DNA of 64,000 bases, from positions 124,001 to 188,000 of the forward strand of contig CP053171.1 in assembly GCA_014607495.2 (NCBI GenBank), in the 5' to 3' direction. Below are positions 1 through 12,613 of this stretch, one piece after another (position 1 is the first letter of the stretch; each line of letters begins with the position of its first letter). The translations under genes and the position numbers were made by a program. The DNA comes from Carposina sasakii (lineage: Eukaryota > Arthropoda > Insecta > Lepidoptera > Carposinidae). Below the pieces are notes generated by a model. The model did no database searches and was not told the DNA's origin. It saw only the letters and a program-made list of their open reading frames with translations.

Positions 1-178
1 CGTCTCTGTCCATCTAACGCGTCCCGCGGTGTCAGGACCCCGTCCGCGTCTCGCGAGGCGGCACCGCGCCTGCGCTACTCGTCCCCGCTGGGCGCGTCCC
101 CCTCGCGCTCGCTGGACCGCCGCACGGCTGACGAGTTTGACTACAGCCGTCAACACGTACACACACCTACTTACAACG
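1..178 (+). CDS. unc-115: unc-115 exon A (partial)
   Basis: Frame 1 stays open to the donor at 179 (G|GTAAGT) and encodes a basic, Ser-rich linker ending in HTPTYNG, phase 1. A possible acceptor (GTGTCAG, with a CTAAC branch-point-like box at 14-18) would start the exon at 36. The alternative is that the exon simply enters from the left edge. Confidence -1.
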
Positions 179-3100
179 GTAAGTACGCGGCGGAAACATC
201 CCGGGGGGTCGGAACCCCACTTGTGACATGTTTACAGGATTCAGCTAATGGTAGAAAATATCACGCTCGCGTCATGTTCGTGAAATTTTCTATCATTACT
301 GAGTAATTTTACAAGAAATACGTACTAAACTATATTGTTTTCAACACATCTCATTCACTAATATTCTTTGACATTACATATTTTAACTTTCTCATAATCT
401 GGGCGTTAACCTTTCCTATTATTGATACAACTAGTCAAAGATTAGAATAGATATGTTGATTGTTTTAAACAACTTGTAAATTTAATTGACCGTGTTAATG
501 CAAAGCAGTATTACCAACTAATGGCACCGTTTTAAGTTATTTTACTATTTAGAAATAATACTTCTACTAACTATACTCGTATGATTATACAAAATACAAA
601 TATTCTTTCTTTACATAATTTTTCATGACTAACATTTGCGATTTGTGTAAAGGTTATACGAACTAAAATAATCTCTTTAAAGAAGTAATGCCGACACTTA
701 ACATTAAAGAATCCATGTAAATACTTTTAGGTACTGCCTTTCCATCAGAGATGTGCTGCTGATATGTTGCTCTTGGCTACGATGGGTGTGATGTCCACCT
801 TACATAATCATTGATTCATGGTATCAAAGAATTTGACGTAGCAACAAATCTCTAGTGGGAAAGCAGCATTATTCTTGTACCTATTTCTTATATTCAAAGA
901 CATGAGTAAAGTGTTGGCATAACTAGACAATACACAGTGCATTAAAGACATAGTATAGATTGACGTGTACTTGCAGTGACTACCGTCTGTACATACTACA
1001 CGGGCGGTGAGTATGATACGTCATATCGTGTTGATTCGTCATTATAATCTCTGCACCGGTAGCATGAAATCCACACATCTCACATGTAAACGTCAAAAAC
1101 ATTGAGCTATAATAACTAAACAAGAGAAGTGTACGAACAACATAAAAAGGGAGATAGGGAGGAGACTGAATGGATTTTCTCTAATAGAAATTCATTCCAC
1201 TATATTTTTTACGCGAAAATACATATTCTTACTTTGTCTAGTTATTAATAGATCTATGGATTTGGCGTTTATATTCGATATAGTGTTTGCAATTTTCATG
1301 CTACCTGTGCTGTAATATCATGCATTAGTCCCACTATCAGTTACGTTAACTCTATGCTTTGTCTATTTATATTTTAAGCTGGTAACATTTAGTATTACAT
1401 TAATTTACATTCCGTCGTATTCTGCGCTATACATTTTTTACGTACATTGTCATCGTTTTTTTACTAAACAGTATAATTATCAATTAGAGTTACCTTGGCT
1501 CAAGTGATTAAGATATCGTTTAGTTTTTCTTCTGTGGTACATAATGAATGATAATAAAATGCGGGTAGTCTTATAATAATAGTGAGTGCGATACGACGGA
1601 ACATTGGTCTGTGAGTTTCGGAGTCAGTCAGGCGCTAGCTGCGGTCGAGGTGAGACGCTTTATTTATTGGCATCTGTATTTTGTTGACGCCGCCATATTT
1701 TACAAATAAATTTGATTAGGTACGATATTTACTGGACCTACTATGCTGATGTAAGTATGATATAAAACTGCAAAAATAATACTAGCATTGCCAAGATCTA
1801 GTATAATGTCTTAACGAATCGTTTCGAAAAATATGAGGGTATAATTATTTTGCCTGCATTTATTTTCAGTGCAATAAATAGCAAAATTGAATCAAACAGA
1901 TTTTTCTAAATAACTTAATCGATAGAATTTATCTTACACTATTATCATATATGTAATTTTTTTTCCGGCGGCGTCATTTTCCAAATATGTCTTGTGATAG
2001 TGTAATGTTCGCTTTGAGGCTTATTTATTAAAATATGTACACAATATGGTATATTTAAAAATATGGTATTAATATAAGGGGCGTTGGAATTTTCACTTCT
2101 AACACAATAATCTATCTTGCATGCGCTTCTATACAGGCCTGGGATATAATATAACATCAACTATAGATATTTAAGTATTTTCATCTCTAAGTTATACACT
2201 TACATATTTACACAACATTATTTTTAAGTTACTATAATATTTATTTACCATATTTTTTAAAAGTTATATAATTGTTATCTTGTTTTTTTTTTATAAATAT
2301 TGTCCAATATGTATGTTTTATATTAATTGTAATTTTCTGTTGAAGGTTTATATTTATGTTGCTGCTCATTTTGTGATACATTTCAGCATGTTTATTAAAT
2401 AATCACATACTAATTGTTTAATTGTTTTATTATACTTTAAATATTGGCAAAGCAATTTATTTGTGCTACCAATCTTAATTAAATCACAATTTTACAATCG
2501 GGTACGCGAGTTCAGGAGAAACAAGTAAATAGTTGTTCCTAAAGGAACAATTGAACACATATTTGTTGGTACATATTTTTGCACTGATGTACATAATATG
2601 TAATCTTCTGTTAATGTTCCACAGTAAAGTGTGTTAGTATGTGATTATTGATCAGTGCAGAAGACACGCATGTACGCACGATCGTTAGTGATTATTTAGT
2701 TGATCGCTTTCGGGATCGACGACTACATTATAGATAATTTATTACTTAATTACCTACCTGGTAGAAGAAACGTCTAGCTAAAGATAGAGTTTTGCTTAAA
2801 AGACGTCTGTTTAGTATTTTAATACTATGTTGAATGCCTCTCTGTTATACATACATACATATATACACGGCTGTATATTCCACAGCCACTTTTGGCATAC
2901 CTTTAGAGAAAACAGATGAATTTCAACTAATATCTACTTAGCTATGTTATGACTTTGTATTGTGTACCTAAATTATTAGTATTTTTCTCGTAATAAAAAA
3001 TAACTTATAAGCTATTCTACATAGATATAATCCATATCTATGCCAAGTTTCATCTAAATCCTTTAGCTCATTCTGACTGAATCTTTTGGCCTCAAGTCTA

Positions 3101-6100
3101 TAATGTAGTCGTGGGTGGTGCGTGCATGTGTGCGGCGCGCTGAGTGTGTGTGTGTGTGTGTGTAGCGTCGTCGCGCGCCGCCACACTGCCGAGTGGACAC
3201 GCACACCGACACAACGGGACCAATGTGAGTCGGGGTCAACGACCGCGGGAGATGTGGCCTGTTTTGTTATACATCATTGAGTGGTTTATTATGACTTGAA
3301 ATTATTTTTATTCTGTGGATTAGTTGCGTAGAAATGCCAATTAATACCGGGATAAATCATAAATAATATAATGTTTAAGTAGTTCTTTTAATACAAATAC
3401 ATGCCCTTCTCTCGCGGTTGTCTTTTTATATTACTTAATTTGTAAGCTAGAGTATGTAACAAATGTGTTTTCTGTTTAAATAAAACATAAGGCACATTGA
3501 AATAGTAATAAGCTAGATTTATTTTCAACTACAAGCTAAAATGTGCAATAATTTTATCTTGTGGTTACCCCATGGAGTACATACAAAAGGGAGTTTTGCT
3601 AACAAAGTTACGAAATAATGATTATTTATTTGCTCAAAAGATGGTACATACGATAAAGTTATTATTATATTAACTAATTCCCCACTGGTCGCGTGGTCTG
3701 ATTGCTTTCTCCGATTAATCGGACGCAGTGTCATTTGCGAACCCTTTCCTCCTTCATGTCTCCGTACGTAAAAAATAAATGACACCCTTTTGAATAAACT
3801 CCATGGTCACCCTAAGCTAGCGTCATAGAGTAGTGATGGCAGTAGGGCCGCATTAGGCATTAGGCATTAGGCATCAGGCAGTAGGCAGTAGGTAAGGCAG
3901 CCGGTAGGTACAGCGCGCGTTGTTGCAGTGGTGTCGGCGCTGCGCCACACTCCGCGGCCGGGCTACGGGCTCGCCAACCGCTCGCACACCTTCAGCTCCA
4001 GCACCGCCGTGAGTACCGCGCCGCCTCACGTGAGGCCGTTTGTGTGTCAAGTGTTGTTAGGGTGGTACAATGTATACATACAGCATGTCACAGAATGGGT
4101 GTAGTTTAGGGTTATTTGTTTTTATAGGGTGACAAAAGTTTTTTTTAGTGAAATGCTATTAAATAGCTACTAGAATTTGAGACACAAAATCAATCGTTTA
4201 TTTTTCAATTTTGTACATACATATACATATAGTATACACACGGCTGTGTTCCCAAAATGGGGTAGCCAAAACTGCAGGATCACAGAGGAGTTCCTTACAG
4301 TTACGTTTAGCATAGCGAGGTCAGATCATCTGATCAATGACAAGTTGCTAGCTCATCGCCTGAGAGAACGCCCTTATATTTTAATTTTGTGTGAACTTGA
4401 CAATTCATTTTTGTTACACGCCCTACCTAGAAATATTTTTCAAAGCTCAACGCGTTGTCAGTCTGAGTCATACGTATCTCCTATAACGTATATCGTGATG
4501 TGAAGGTGTGACGCAGCCAGCCTTATGTGCTTGTAGTATTGTGTTATGTTTATATAGCTGTAAAGAGGGTATGGTATTATGTATCGTTGTTTATAGTAGG
4601 TTTTTACTAAAGGCATATTTCAATGACAGTAAAAGTTTTAAGCATATTAGAATTTACTTGTTTATTTTTTACAATATATATTTACTTATTGTGACACAAT
4701 TATCAAATAAATCTGTTATTTATTGTTTATGTGTTACTGATTTATTATTTTACTTTGGGGCATTTTGGTCATGAGAAACTTATATTTGGTTTAACTGATA
4801 TTAAATATATTGTGTTTGTTTGTGTCTGTTCGGCTTTGTCTTAGTAGACGCATTCGTTTTGTTTTTATTAGAATACAGTCGGTAAAAGTAAGAAATTAAG
4901 TTTTTTTATGTTGCAACGTTCACATAAAAAAAAAATACATCTATATTAATAGCATTTATTAGTTTAGTTTTGGTATATTTATATCATTTGTCAAAATGCA
5001 TTAAACTCTATGCCTCAAAAGCAGTGTACCCATTCTATATTATATTACTACATCTCATGATTATTTAAGGTTTAATGCGTATTGATAAATGTAAAGGCCA
5101 GTTTCAACGCACTATAATAATATAATCAGATGTGCAATTTTATTATACACGGCTCACGTTATTAATTATCTTTAACACTCGCACAGTGAAACTGGCCTCA
5201 CGTTTGAATGAGCTCTGTTGATTCTGTTCGTTAACTAATCTGTGTGTTGTGTGTAGGGTGACTTCACGTTTAGCGGTATGGGGGACAAGACACACAGTAC
5301 TGACTTCAGCAGCGGGAAATCCGACAGTGAGTATATCTTTACACTTAACATTATCGTACAAATTGTGTATCTTTGTTAAGGTAAAGTGAGATATGTTGTC
5401 TTACTGTGGACCTATGTGTGTGAAATCAATAGTCCTTTATTTAACTAACTCTATGTACAAGATAGTATGCATTTGTACATAATAATATAGTCATTCCTAT
5501 TATCCCTAAAGAGATTGGATAAATAAAGTAAACGTACCGTAAGGATGAAATGTATCTTTGATGAGTATGCTAGTGGACCCTCACGACTTTGTATGCGTAA
5601 AGTGTATAATTATCGTGGGAATTTCGAAAAATTCTTTCTTAGCGGATGTTTCCTAGTCATAATCTACCTTCTTAACAATTTTAATCATATAGAATGTGTG
5701 ATTTAACTTTGTTTACTACACACTGGGTTGTTTTGTGCAGTCCGCACGGATCTCTGCAGTAAGTAGAGAGAGACGGCTGGCATCAGAGCGAGATAGATAG
5801 ATAGCGCATCACAACCCGCCGCCGGCGCACGCTTACTGTCCCTATTACTGTTGTTGTATTTCAGAATATCTACTGTTTGCTGAAGATATTTCTATATTAA
5901 TTTCCTTCATTACATAAATCATTGGCTATCAAAAACTTTGCAATACTATCGGCTTTTTCTATGTGATGCAGTAATGTCTGTGTTAAAAATATGTTTATGT
6001 ACCTCCTTTAGATTTGTTTTGCGTAAATTTTATATTAATTATATATCATGACCATCACGGACACGCTTAGCTTTAGTAACAAATATGTAATGCAAGAAAG

Positions 6101-8474
6101 TATTTTCATAAGTATAGTTATTACATCTAGTAATATGATGTATCTATTTATATTTCATGGAATAATAAGTTGGATGGACAATATGGTAACGAGTATCGTT
6201 GTGGTTTCAGTTTCCGCGGGATCCATCACCGATGTGGACAGGAGTGCTGTGGTGAGTACCAGTATACACACACTAATTACTATGTACTTTGAACGCATCA
6301 TTCTCGACCCCGGGAAGGCCACTGCTAAACATAGGCCTCCCCCAGCAACCTCCATTCCGACCGGTCGGAAGCAGCCTGCATCCAACCGACGCCCGCGACC
6401 TTGGACGACGAAATTAAATCTTGTGTACAGTGTTTAAAGTCTATATACAGGGTGTTTTTTGGTCGTCAACGTTCCCGAAAACTACGAAATCTCATCATCA
6501 CGATCATTTTTCTCCATGGAAGTGTAGCGGAGCCATCTATCGGATGCAAGAGAGAACCACAATCGAATGCAAATCCTAGAACGGGATATCGAAGTTTCTT
6601 ACAATGATTGGAATATACACATGGGCCAATACATCTACTAGTGGCCCGGTGGGGCCGGCAGCGCTTCCCTTTTCACCATGCCCACAGAAGTATATCTGGG
6701 AAGTGTTTGTTTCTCAAGATATTAGGGTCCAAAGTTGAGTAAATGGACTGCGTATATCTGCATAAATACAGTCTCGCGTAGCAAAATTTTTTCACGAGAA
6801 ATAATTAATATCTCTATGAAAAACTAGCATAAACACTGGACACTATAATTTTAGCCCGATCTAGTAATTTTTTTTTAATTTACATCCTTTCTGAGCATTT
6901 TTTTGGAATAAACTTACTTTATTTGATGTATAGAGTACATCCCCTTTGTTAAGGGTGGCAATGAAAAAACACCATGTGTCTAGTTTTGAACACTGCACAC
7001 AAGATTTAATTTCGTTTAAAAATTGTAAAATTTGTTCCTATGCGATGCGGGCCGTTTGGTGGGGTTTGAATCTTAAGGAGCACAGGGGCGTGAAACAAAC
7101 GAAGAGCTAGCAGCTTATCACTGATCTTTGACATTTGGCTACGTTATGCTAAAGGTGACTGTAAAAATTTCCTTTGTGATCATGCAGCTATGGCTATAGC
7201 ATTTTAGGTGCAATGCAGCCGTGTGTGTGTGTGTACAGATCAGCTGTCATGTAACCGATAACCTTACCGTCCCGCAGTCCGGCCTAGCGTCGGGCCGCAG
7301 CGGTCGCGGAGGCTCGCTGTGCGCCGGCACCGGCACAGGCGTGCGACGCTCGCTGCCCAACATGGCGACGTCACAGCTACTGCACGCGCCCGCCAAGCTC
7401 TACCCCTACCACCTGCTGCTCATCAGCAACTACCGCCTGCCGCCCGACGCCGACCGCCTCAACCTCGAGGTGAGCCCGACTCCGACCGCCTCGACCTCGA
7501 GGTGAGCCCGACTCCGACCGCGTCGACCTCGAGGTGAGCCCGACTCCGAGGTGAGACACTTACTCGGCCGTCATCATCCTCGTGCCGTCGTCCGATTATC
7601 AGACGGCTGATTGGTGTAGTTAGCAGTGACCTTGCCTGCGACGCCGTAGGTCCTGGGTTCAATTCCGGTACAAATCGAGGCAAACTTTATGAACATCGAG
7701 TGACATGGAAGGGGAAAGTTCGCGCATGTGTACGAGCATAGATAATCGGGTATCAATTTTTATTACTTTTTCAGTAAGTTATTTTTTCTGAAAAAACATA
7801 TTTTTATAATTTCCATATTTCACGTTAATTTATTTTAAAAAATGTGCTGTATTTTAAAAGCACTAAAGGTAGGTATAATAACTTTGAAAAATGATAATTA
7901 GTTAAGTATACTTATTATTTATTTTAATTTTAGATAAATACGATGTTTCTTATATATAGGATCTGAATTAAAAGCAGAGGTACTTGGAATTTTAATAAAA
8001 AGTCAACAATATTTTTTGACAAACCAACCAAAATAATAATCAACTTTGACTGCTCGCTAGTGTATTCAGGAGTAAGCGGGGCTTGGCGCAGCGCGCGGGG
8101 AGAAGGTGACGGATCATCAATCATGCGCTTCCCCCCCTTCCCCGCCTCCGCGCCCGCACCTTACCACCGAATAGACCTTATATTTTGTTTCAGCGCATTC
8201 AAGGTCAATGTTCATAAAGTTTGCCTCGATCTGTATGTAAACATGTAAGAACCTAAGGTGCTTAGACTAAGTTAACTCTGTATAGAAACAGGTACGTCAA
8301 CGGAAGATATTTTACACATAAAATAAAAGCTTGTTGAAATATTGTCTTGTAATTTTCCAGCGCCATCTATCGGACATGGAGTTCGAGGCGATCCTTCAGA
8401 TTCCTCGCGCGGACTTCTACCGCCTGCCGCAGTGGCGCCGCAACGAACTCAAACGACGCGCCAGACTGTTCTAG
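1..8474 (+). CDS. unc-115: Actin-binding LIM protein (Unc-115/ABLIM type), 3' part, seven exons
   Basis: Exons, joined by GT-AG introns with compatible phases: 1-178 (5' part cut by the window or starting at 36), 3929-4008, 5257-5326, 5741-5758, 6211-6251, 7278-7469 and 8361-8474 (TAG at 8472). The first five give a Ser/Thr/Arg-rich linker (pieces such as RLRYSSPLGASPSRSLD and GDFTFSGMGDKTHSTDFSSG). The last two give a villin headpiece running from LYPYHLLLISNYRLPPDADR through RHLSDMEFEAILQIPRADFY to the terminal LKRRARLF. Proteins of this family link LIM-domain signalling to F-actin, acting for example in axon guidance; the headpiece binds actin filaments. The LIM domains must lie upstream, outside the window. 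The headpiece is complete, and its loop is short, as I recall for insect Unc-115. Dematin also ends in a headpiece, so the paralogue is less certain than the fold. Confidence -1.
179..3928 (+). other. unc-115 intron, 3.75 kb
   Basis: AT-rich with no coding signal. It contains a degenerate repeat around 2985-3085 (GCCAAGTTTCATCTAAATCC, like the body of lepidopteran Helitrons), a GT microsatellite at about 3144-3163 and a 7-bp minisatellite near the 3' end. Nothing else recognised. Confidence -1.
3851..3892. repeat. 7-bp minisatellite (CATTAGG-like)
   Basis: Four to six drifting copies of CATTAGG/CAGTAGG stand head to tail, ending about 36 bp before the exon B acceptor. Confidence -1.
3929..4008 (+). 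CDS. unc-115: unc-115 exon B
   Basis: Acceptor TTGTTGCAG, donor GCC|GTGAGT. 80 nt: two bases complete a Val codon, then 26 codons (VSALRHTPRPGYGLANRSHT...), ending in phase 0. Confidence -1.
4215..4373 (+). repeat. Dispersed ~230-bp family A, copy in unc-115 intron
   Basis: Begins in a (CATA)-like run, then CACGGCTGTGTTCCC, GGGGTAGCC, CAGGATCA, GACAAGTTGCTAGCTCATCG. The same order of blocks recurs many times inside mitoferrin. This copy lacks the GATGCAGCTGATGTATTCTAG end. Confidence -1.
5257..5326 (+). CDS. unc-115: unc-115 exon C
   Basis: Acceptor TGTGTGTAG, donor ACA|GTGAGT. 70 nt encode GDFTFSGMGDKTHSTDFSSG then KSD, leaving one base (phase 1). Confidence -1.
5741..5758 (+). CDS. unc-115: unc-115 candidate 18-nt microexon D
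   Basis: Flanked by a good acceptor (TTGTTTTGTGCAG) and donor (GCA|GTAAGT). It is phase 1 on both sides and encodes IRTDLC between KSD and ISAGS. Because both flanks are phase 1 it can be included or skipped without changing frame, so it is probably a cassette. It is too short to be supported by coding bias. Confidence -1.
6211..6251 (+). CDS. unc-115: unc-115 exon E
   Basis: Acceptor GTGGTTTCAG, donor GTG|GTGAGT. 41 nt encode SAGSITDVDRSAV after a split Ile codon, ending in phase 0. Confidence -1.
6305..6408 (-). mobile_element. RTE LINE 3'-end fragment
   Basis: Closely matches the 3' end of the RTE remnant at 13302-14655: shared blocks CATAGGCCTCCCCCA and CCGACCGGTCGGAAGCAGCC in the same orientation. 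Only the last part of ORF2 and the tail are present. Confidence -1.
6448..6976. mobile_element. TA-flanked MITE, long copy
   Basis: Starts after TA with CAGGGTGTTTTTTGG and ends with GAAAAAACACCATG. Its two end blocks (GTCGTCAACGTTCCCGAAAA and AAGGGTGGCAATGAAAAAAC) are the two ends of the 199-bp copy at 38295-38493, so the extra ~330 bp here are either an insertion or lost from the other copy. The TA after the right end has decayed. Confidence -1.
7278..7469 (+). CDS. unc-115: unc-115 exon F, villin headpiece N-terminal half
   Basis: Acceptor CCGTCCCGCAG, donor GAG|GTGAGC. 64 codons, phase 0 at both ends: a Gly/Ser-rich stretch (SGLASGRSGRGGSLCAG...) followed by the headpiece start LYPYHLLLISNYRLPPDADR. 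The donor is the first of three tandem copies. Confidence -1.
7451..7546 (+). repeat. 32-bp tandem triplication carrying the exon F splice donor
   Basis: Three copies (7451-7482, 7483-7514, 7515-7546) of a 32-bp unit containing the exon end CCTCGAG and donor GTGAGC, plus a partial fourth ending CGAGGTGAGA. Copies differ by one or two bases. Each copy is a complete potential 5' splice site. Confidence -1.
7590..7760 (+). mobile_element. tRNA-derived SINE-like element
   Basis: Has an A-box-like TGGTGTAGTTAGCAGTGACC and a B-box-like GGTTCAATTCC about 35 bp later, but does not fold into a full tRNA. A block from its body (ATCGAGGCAAACTTTATGAA) reappears inverted at about 8209-8233 in the same intron. 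Confidence -1.
8361..8474 (+). CDS. unc-115: unc-115 terminal exon G, headpiece C-terminal half
   Basis: Acceptor TGTAATTTTCCAG. 37 codons plus TAG encode RHLSDMEFEAILQIPRADFY, then RLPQWRRNELKRRARLF. This is the helical C-terminal subdomain of the villin headpiece, with its conserved Trp, basic patch and terminal Leu-Phe. Confidence -1.
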   Translation, partial: RHLSDMEFEAILQIPRADFYRLPQWRRNELKRRARLF

Positions 8475-11400
8475 GGGGCGGGGCTTAGAGGGGCAAGATG
8501 GGACAACTGTATCATGTTGCTGACTAACTACTCGCCGATCGCATCGTGAATTGTATTCGAGTAGTGACGTAACGTAACGCCGACTTTTCAGGATTTCGAT
8601 AATGTACACTTGCGTTATATTAGCTAAAATTTTGTTAACTATTTTATACAAAATAGGCTTGTGCGAGTGAACGCTTACGCTGTCTGCGCGTACTTTAAGA
8701 ATTATTTTTACATTGTTTATATTTAATATTATAATGACTTCACATAATAATAATAATATATTGATTTAGGTGTACGAAATGCGGTGTGATTTTTCTAAGT
8801 TAATAGTGAATTGAGAGTTCATAGAACTAGTGTGCTAGTGAGGACGCCGGGTACCAAGTAACGCCGGCAGCTGCTGACAGACGGACAGACCGACAGACAG
8901 ACACAACTACACTAATATATTGATGCCTTGATTTATATAAATGAAAGTATATATTTTGGAATTATGTGTGAAAGCGTGTTACTGATTTACTTTAGTGAGA
9001 ACCAAATATATTGTAATATGTAAAGAGCATATTTTAATTTTAAGTTGGGACTTCGCGTTCTACTCGCGCCGTAGAGTAAGGAAAGCTTTCGTAGGAATAT
9101 ATTTTGTATAAAACAGACTCGAGTGAGAGAGACGTCGCGTGCGAGCGAGAGAGGTGACGTATGTGTGTGTGTGTGTAGTATACCATGTTTATCCTCCGGC
9201 TTGCATCGCCTTGCGGCCGACGGTCGCACAAAGCTCCTATTTCTAAGTCCTGAGTGCAAATAACTACAACTATAGCTTGACAAATATTTGTAATTTAATA
9301 TTTCCTTTTTAAACAAATACCTACATATAAATATTGTTATCTGCAGGCAGAGAATTATTATTACTACTGTTTATGGAAATGATTAACCAGTAATAGGTTT
9401 ATTGAAGTGGTTTTATTGACAATCATTTATCGAGCAATAAATATTGATATACTTACTGTATAGGTATACAGGTGCACTGCGCGGGACACTCGACTTGTGA
9501 TTATACAGGAGAGGGGGTGCAGCTTTCTATAGATGTAACCACCACTGTTGATTGGCAGCCATCTTTAAATATAATGTAATCATTCCACGAAGCTTGCATT
9601 TCTCATTTGACCTTCTAGCGGTAGTTGATTTGTGATAAATTGATTATAAGATAACTTTCAAAATACAAATGTAAGACGACTGTGAACCAGCAGCAGTGGT
9701 TCTCTCTCGCATGTTACCGTTTCTATAAGTGCGAGCGAGACAGATACAGACATGATAAAGATGTGACAGTTTATAGTTACAAAGTCGAGTGTGAACCTTC
9801 TGGAATCTTTGCCTTTGTAAATTTTACATATTCTATATAATAGGTAACGACATTGTTTTTAATTTTATTTTAGCCTGATAATAATTTTGGTTGCAATAAA
9901 TGTACTTTAGTAATTGTATGAAATATGTCATTTCTACCTCTACTTCTAGTTTCCCTTAGGTATGAAATATTTTTTGATTACAGATAAATAACAAATGAAA
10001 GTCATGATATTGTCCAACTGTTTATTCTATCTGCAGACGCGTCGCACTGCGAGCATGTTGTAACGTGCTTAATTTATCTCTTAATTTACATGGAGCTCAC
10101 ACTCCTCTATACAGCGGTAATACACTCGTAAATATATAACGAATACAATCAATAATAATGTACATTTTATAATTTGACGCATTCCGAAAGCTTCGCTTGT
10201 TCTTCGTCTAACCAATAGCACCGCAAGCCACGCCCACCGGGGGCGGGGCCTCATCGTGTAAACTCTCAATAGGAAAATAAAACAAATGCTTTATACAAAA
10301 TATAATAAAGTTATTAAAATGAGTCCAGCCAGCATTACACTGAGCGTGGATGCATTGCCTTATGTACTTGTGAGCGGTCGGTAAACTAATACAGAACATA
10401 ATTAAAAATAATTCCAACGAAATCTCATAAACCCTGTAAATCAGGAACTTCATTCATTTCCAAAGCAATCCAAAAACGACATTACATTTAAATTTTAAAC
10501 ATAACTTGTTATATGACACATTTTATCGCTTATTATAAGTGCCTCGTGATCTCGATCGTAACTATTTGTATGAAAATAGATACTGCTCGTAATTATTTAG
10601 TCAACTACATTACTAATAACGTTGTTCGAAGATGGAGTGAGCGAGACAACAGCATCTCACTGTGTACGCCCCGACATCACAACTCACTGGATATAATATA
10701 TATATGTGTGTAAGAAGCTGCTCAAAACGGTATCTGTAGACAATGTACAAACGTTCGAAGACCGTTTTAGGAATATGGATAGTTTATATGACAAGTGCTG
10801 CCACCGCAGTCTGGCGGCGCGCGGCGGTACTTAATAACTACGCTAAAGGAATGTCCTCCTCTCGGAGTGAATCGATTCTAACCAAAATTTTATTTATATT
10901 CAATAAATTTTTAAACATTAACTATGCTAAGCTGGGATATTTAACACATACATTTATTGTAAAAACGAATTTTAAATCGTTCTGCACCAGAACTGGGTAA
11001 CTATTTTCTGCACAAACCAACAAAAATAACAAGGGGCGTACTCATTGTCTCGACCCGTGCCTGCCCGGGATACAAACGACTAGTCTGTCGGAACACACAT
11101 TTGTCTCCCGAGACACGCATCTGCCTCCCAGGGCGATTATACGTTTATAGTGGCCGCGCCACTCACTACAATCCCCAATATGTACAAATTTTAAAATTAC
11201 TCAACAAACTTTAACCCTACCTAGGCGGGCCGGCGCGGCGTTATAAAAAACTGTCTACCTACCTACCTATCTTCCTACCTATGTTATCACCCTACGATAT
11301 ATAATTGATTTTCTTAGCACATTTTATTATATTCACAGAACATGAGACAGAGCCCTTCGTCAAAGTAACATTAATTCGCACTAAAGTATGTTTTCTTTCC

Positions 11401-12613
11401 TCTAATAGCAATTCGATTTCATCGCAGTTAGCGAGTACGTTAATTAAACGTATACGATGGATTTCTATTGGCGACAATGTAACTTTGTCTAAGGGAGCAG
11501 ATCCCCAAAGCACAAACAGTGAACAATTTAAGCATATACCGCGTCGCCGGCGCGCCGTTCATAATATTATGTATTTATCACTACAATGTCCGCGGTCGGT
11601 TTCATAAACCGTTGACCAGAATTTAGTTTTGGGACGCGCAATCTCTTTTTGAATACTAGTAATTGGTTACATTACTAATTTTTATCGTTTACATTATTTA
11701 TAATACATTTAGCTGCGAGTCGATGGCGCGCGCGCATTCAAATATATATACAATAATACTGGTCCGAGTCTAAACTCCCACCGTATAATTTACATAAATA
11801 AAAACAATTTAGAACGTCACACATCCAAACGGTACGAAGATCTGTACCGGTCATTCATTCACTCACTCACTCATTCGTTCACTCGTCGACTCGTCAGCTC
11901 ACACTAAGCGGCAAAACGATCCCGGACGAAATAAACATTACAAAATAAAACAATAGACAAAAATATAACAACAAATACAACTAGTAACAGCTCGGATCTG
12001 ATTTAGTTCGCTACATCTATGAGGGAAGGACAGAGATGCGACAATAAATGTAGACTAACGCAGCGCAGCATGAACGAATCACTGGCTAATATTTGCCTCC
12101 TGTAGTAAACCTTTCCGCCCGCTAGACCGCTTTTCCACTAGAGCTGTGCTATGTTACCATGTATTTCCATGTATGCGTGAGATAAATAATATTTAATGGT
12201 CCAAGATCTCAACAAATTTGATTGGCGGATAAACATATTCATAGCAACGTAACACACACATCTCTTGTCGAAAAATAGCCTTAGCCTGGTAACGGCGACA
12301 CACTATTTTCTAAACAAGGTAAAGACCACCAAAGGCCTTTTCCACATTTTAAAAACATTGTCACATTATTCCATACAATTTTTAAAAATATATTTTTCTG
12401 CGTCGTATAAGATGAGACAAACAAAAATCAATTAGGTCAATTTGAGACTTAAAGTTGCTCCAAATGTGTGCGTTAACATTCTCGAGAACTTATTATTCGT
12501 AGGGTGGGTGTCTTACAACGTGCAACAGACGTATGAATTTCCACCATCTGTCCTTCCCTCGTACATAAATAAATATCGTTTGTGTGTGTGTGTGTGTCTG
12601 TGGGCAGCACTGG
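8475..12613. other. 3' UTRs and intergenic space between convergent genes
   Basis: The 3' UTR of unc-115 begins at 8475; candidate AATAAA signals are at 9436 and 9895. The 3' UTR of mitoferrin must run leftward from 12613, with no certain end. Open frames here are short and lack splice or start context. I see nothing else I can name. Confidence -1.

Noticed and set aside
4177..4774. Two adjoining + strand frames of 108 and 88 residues
   Set aside because: They fall in a unc-115 intron across a family A repeat and AT-rich DNA, without coding bias or homology I can see.
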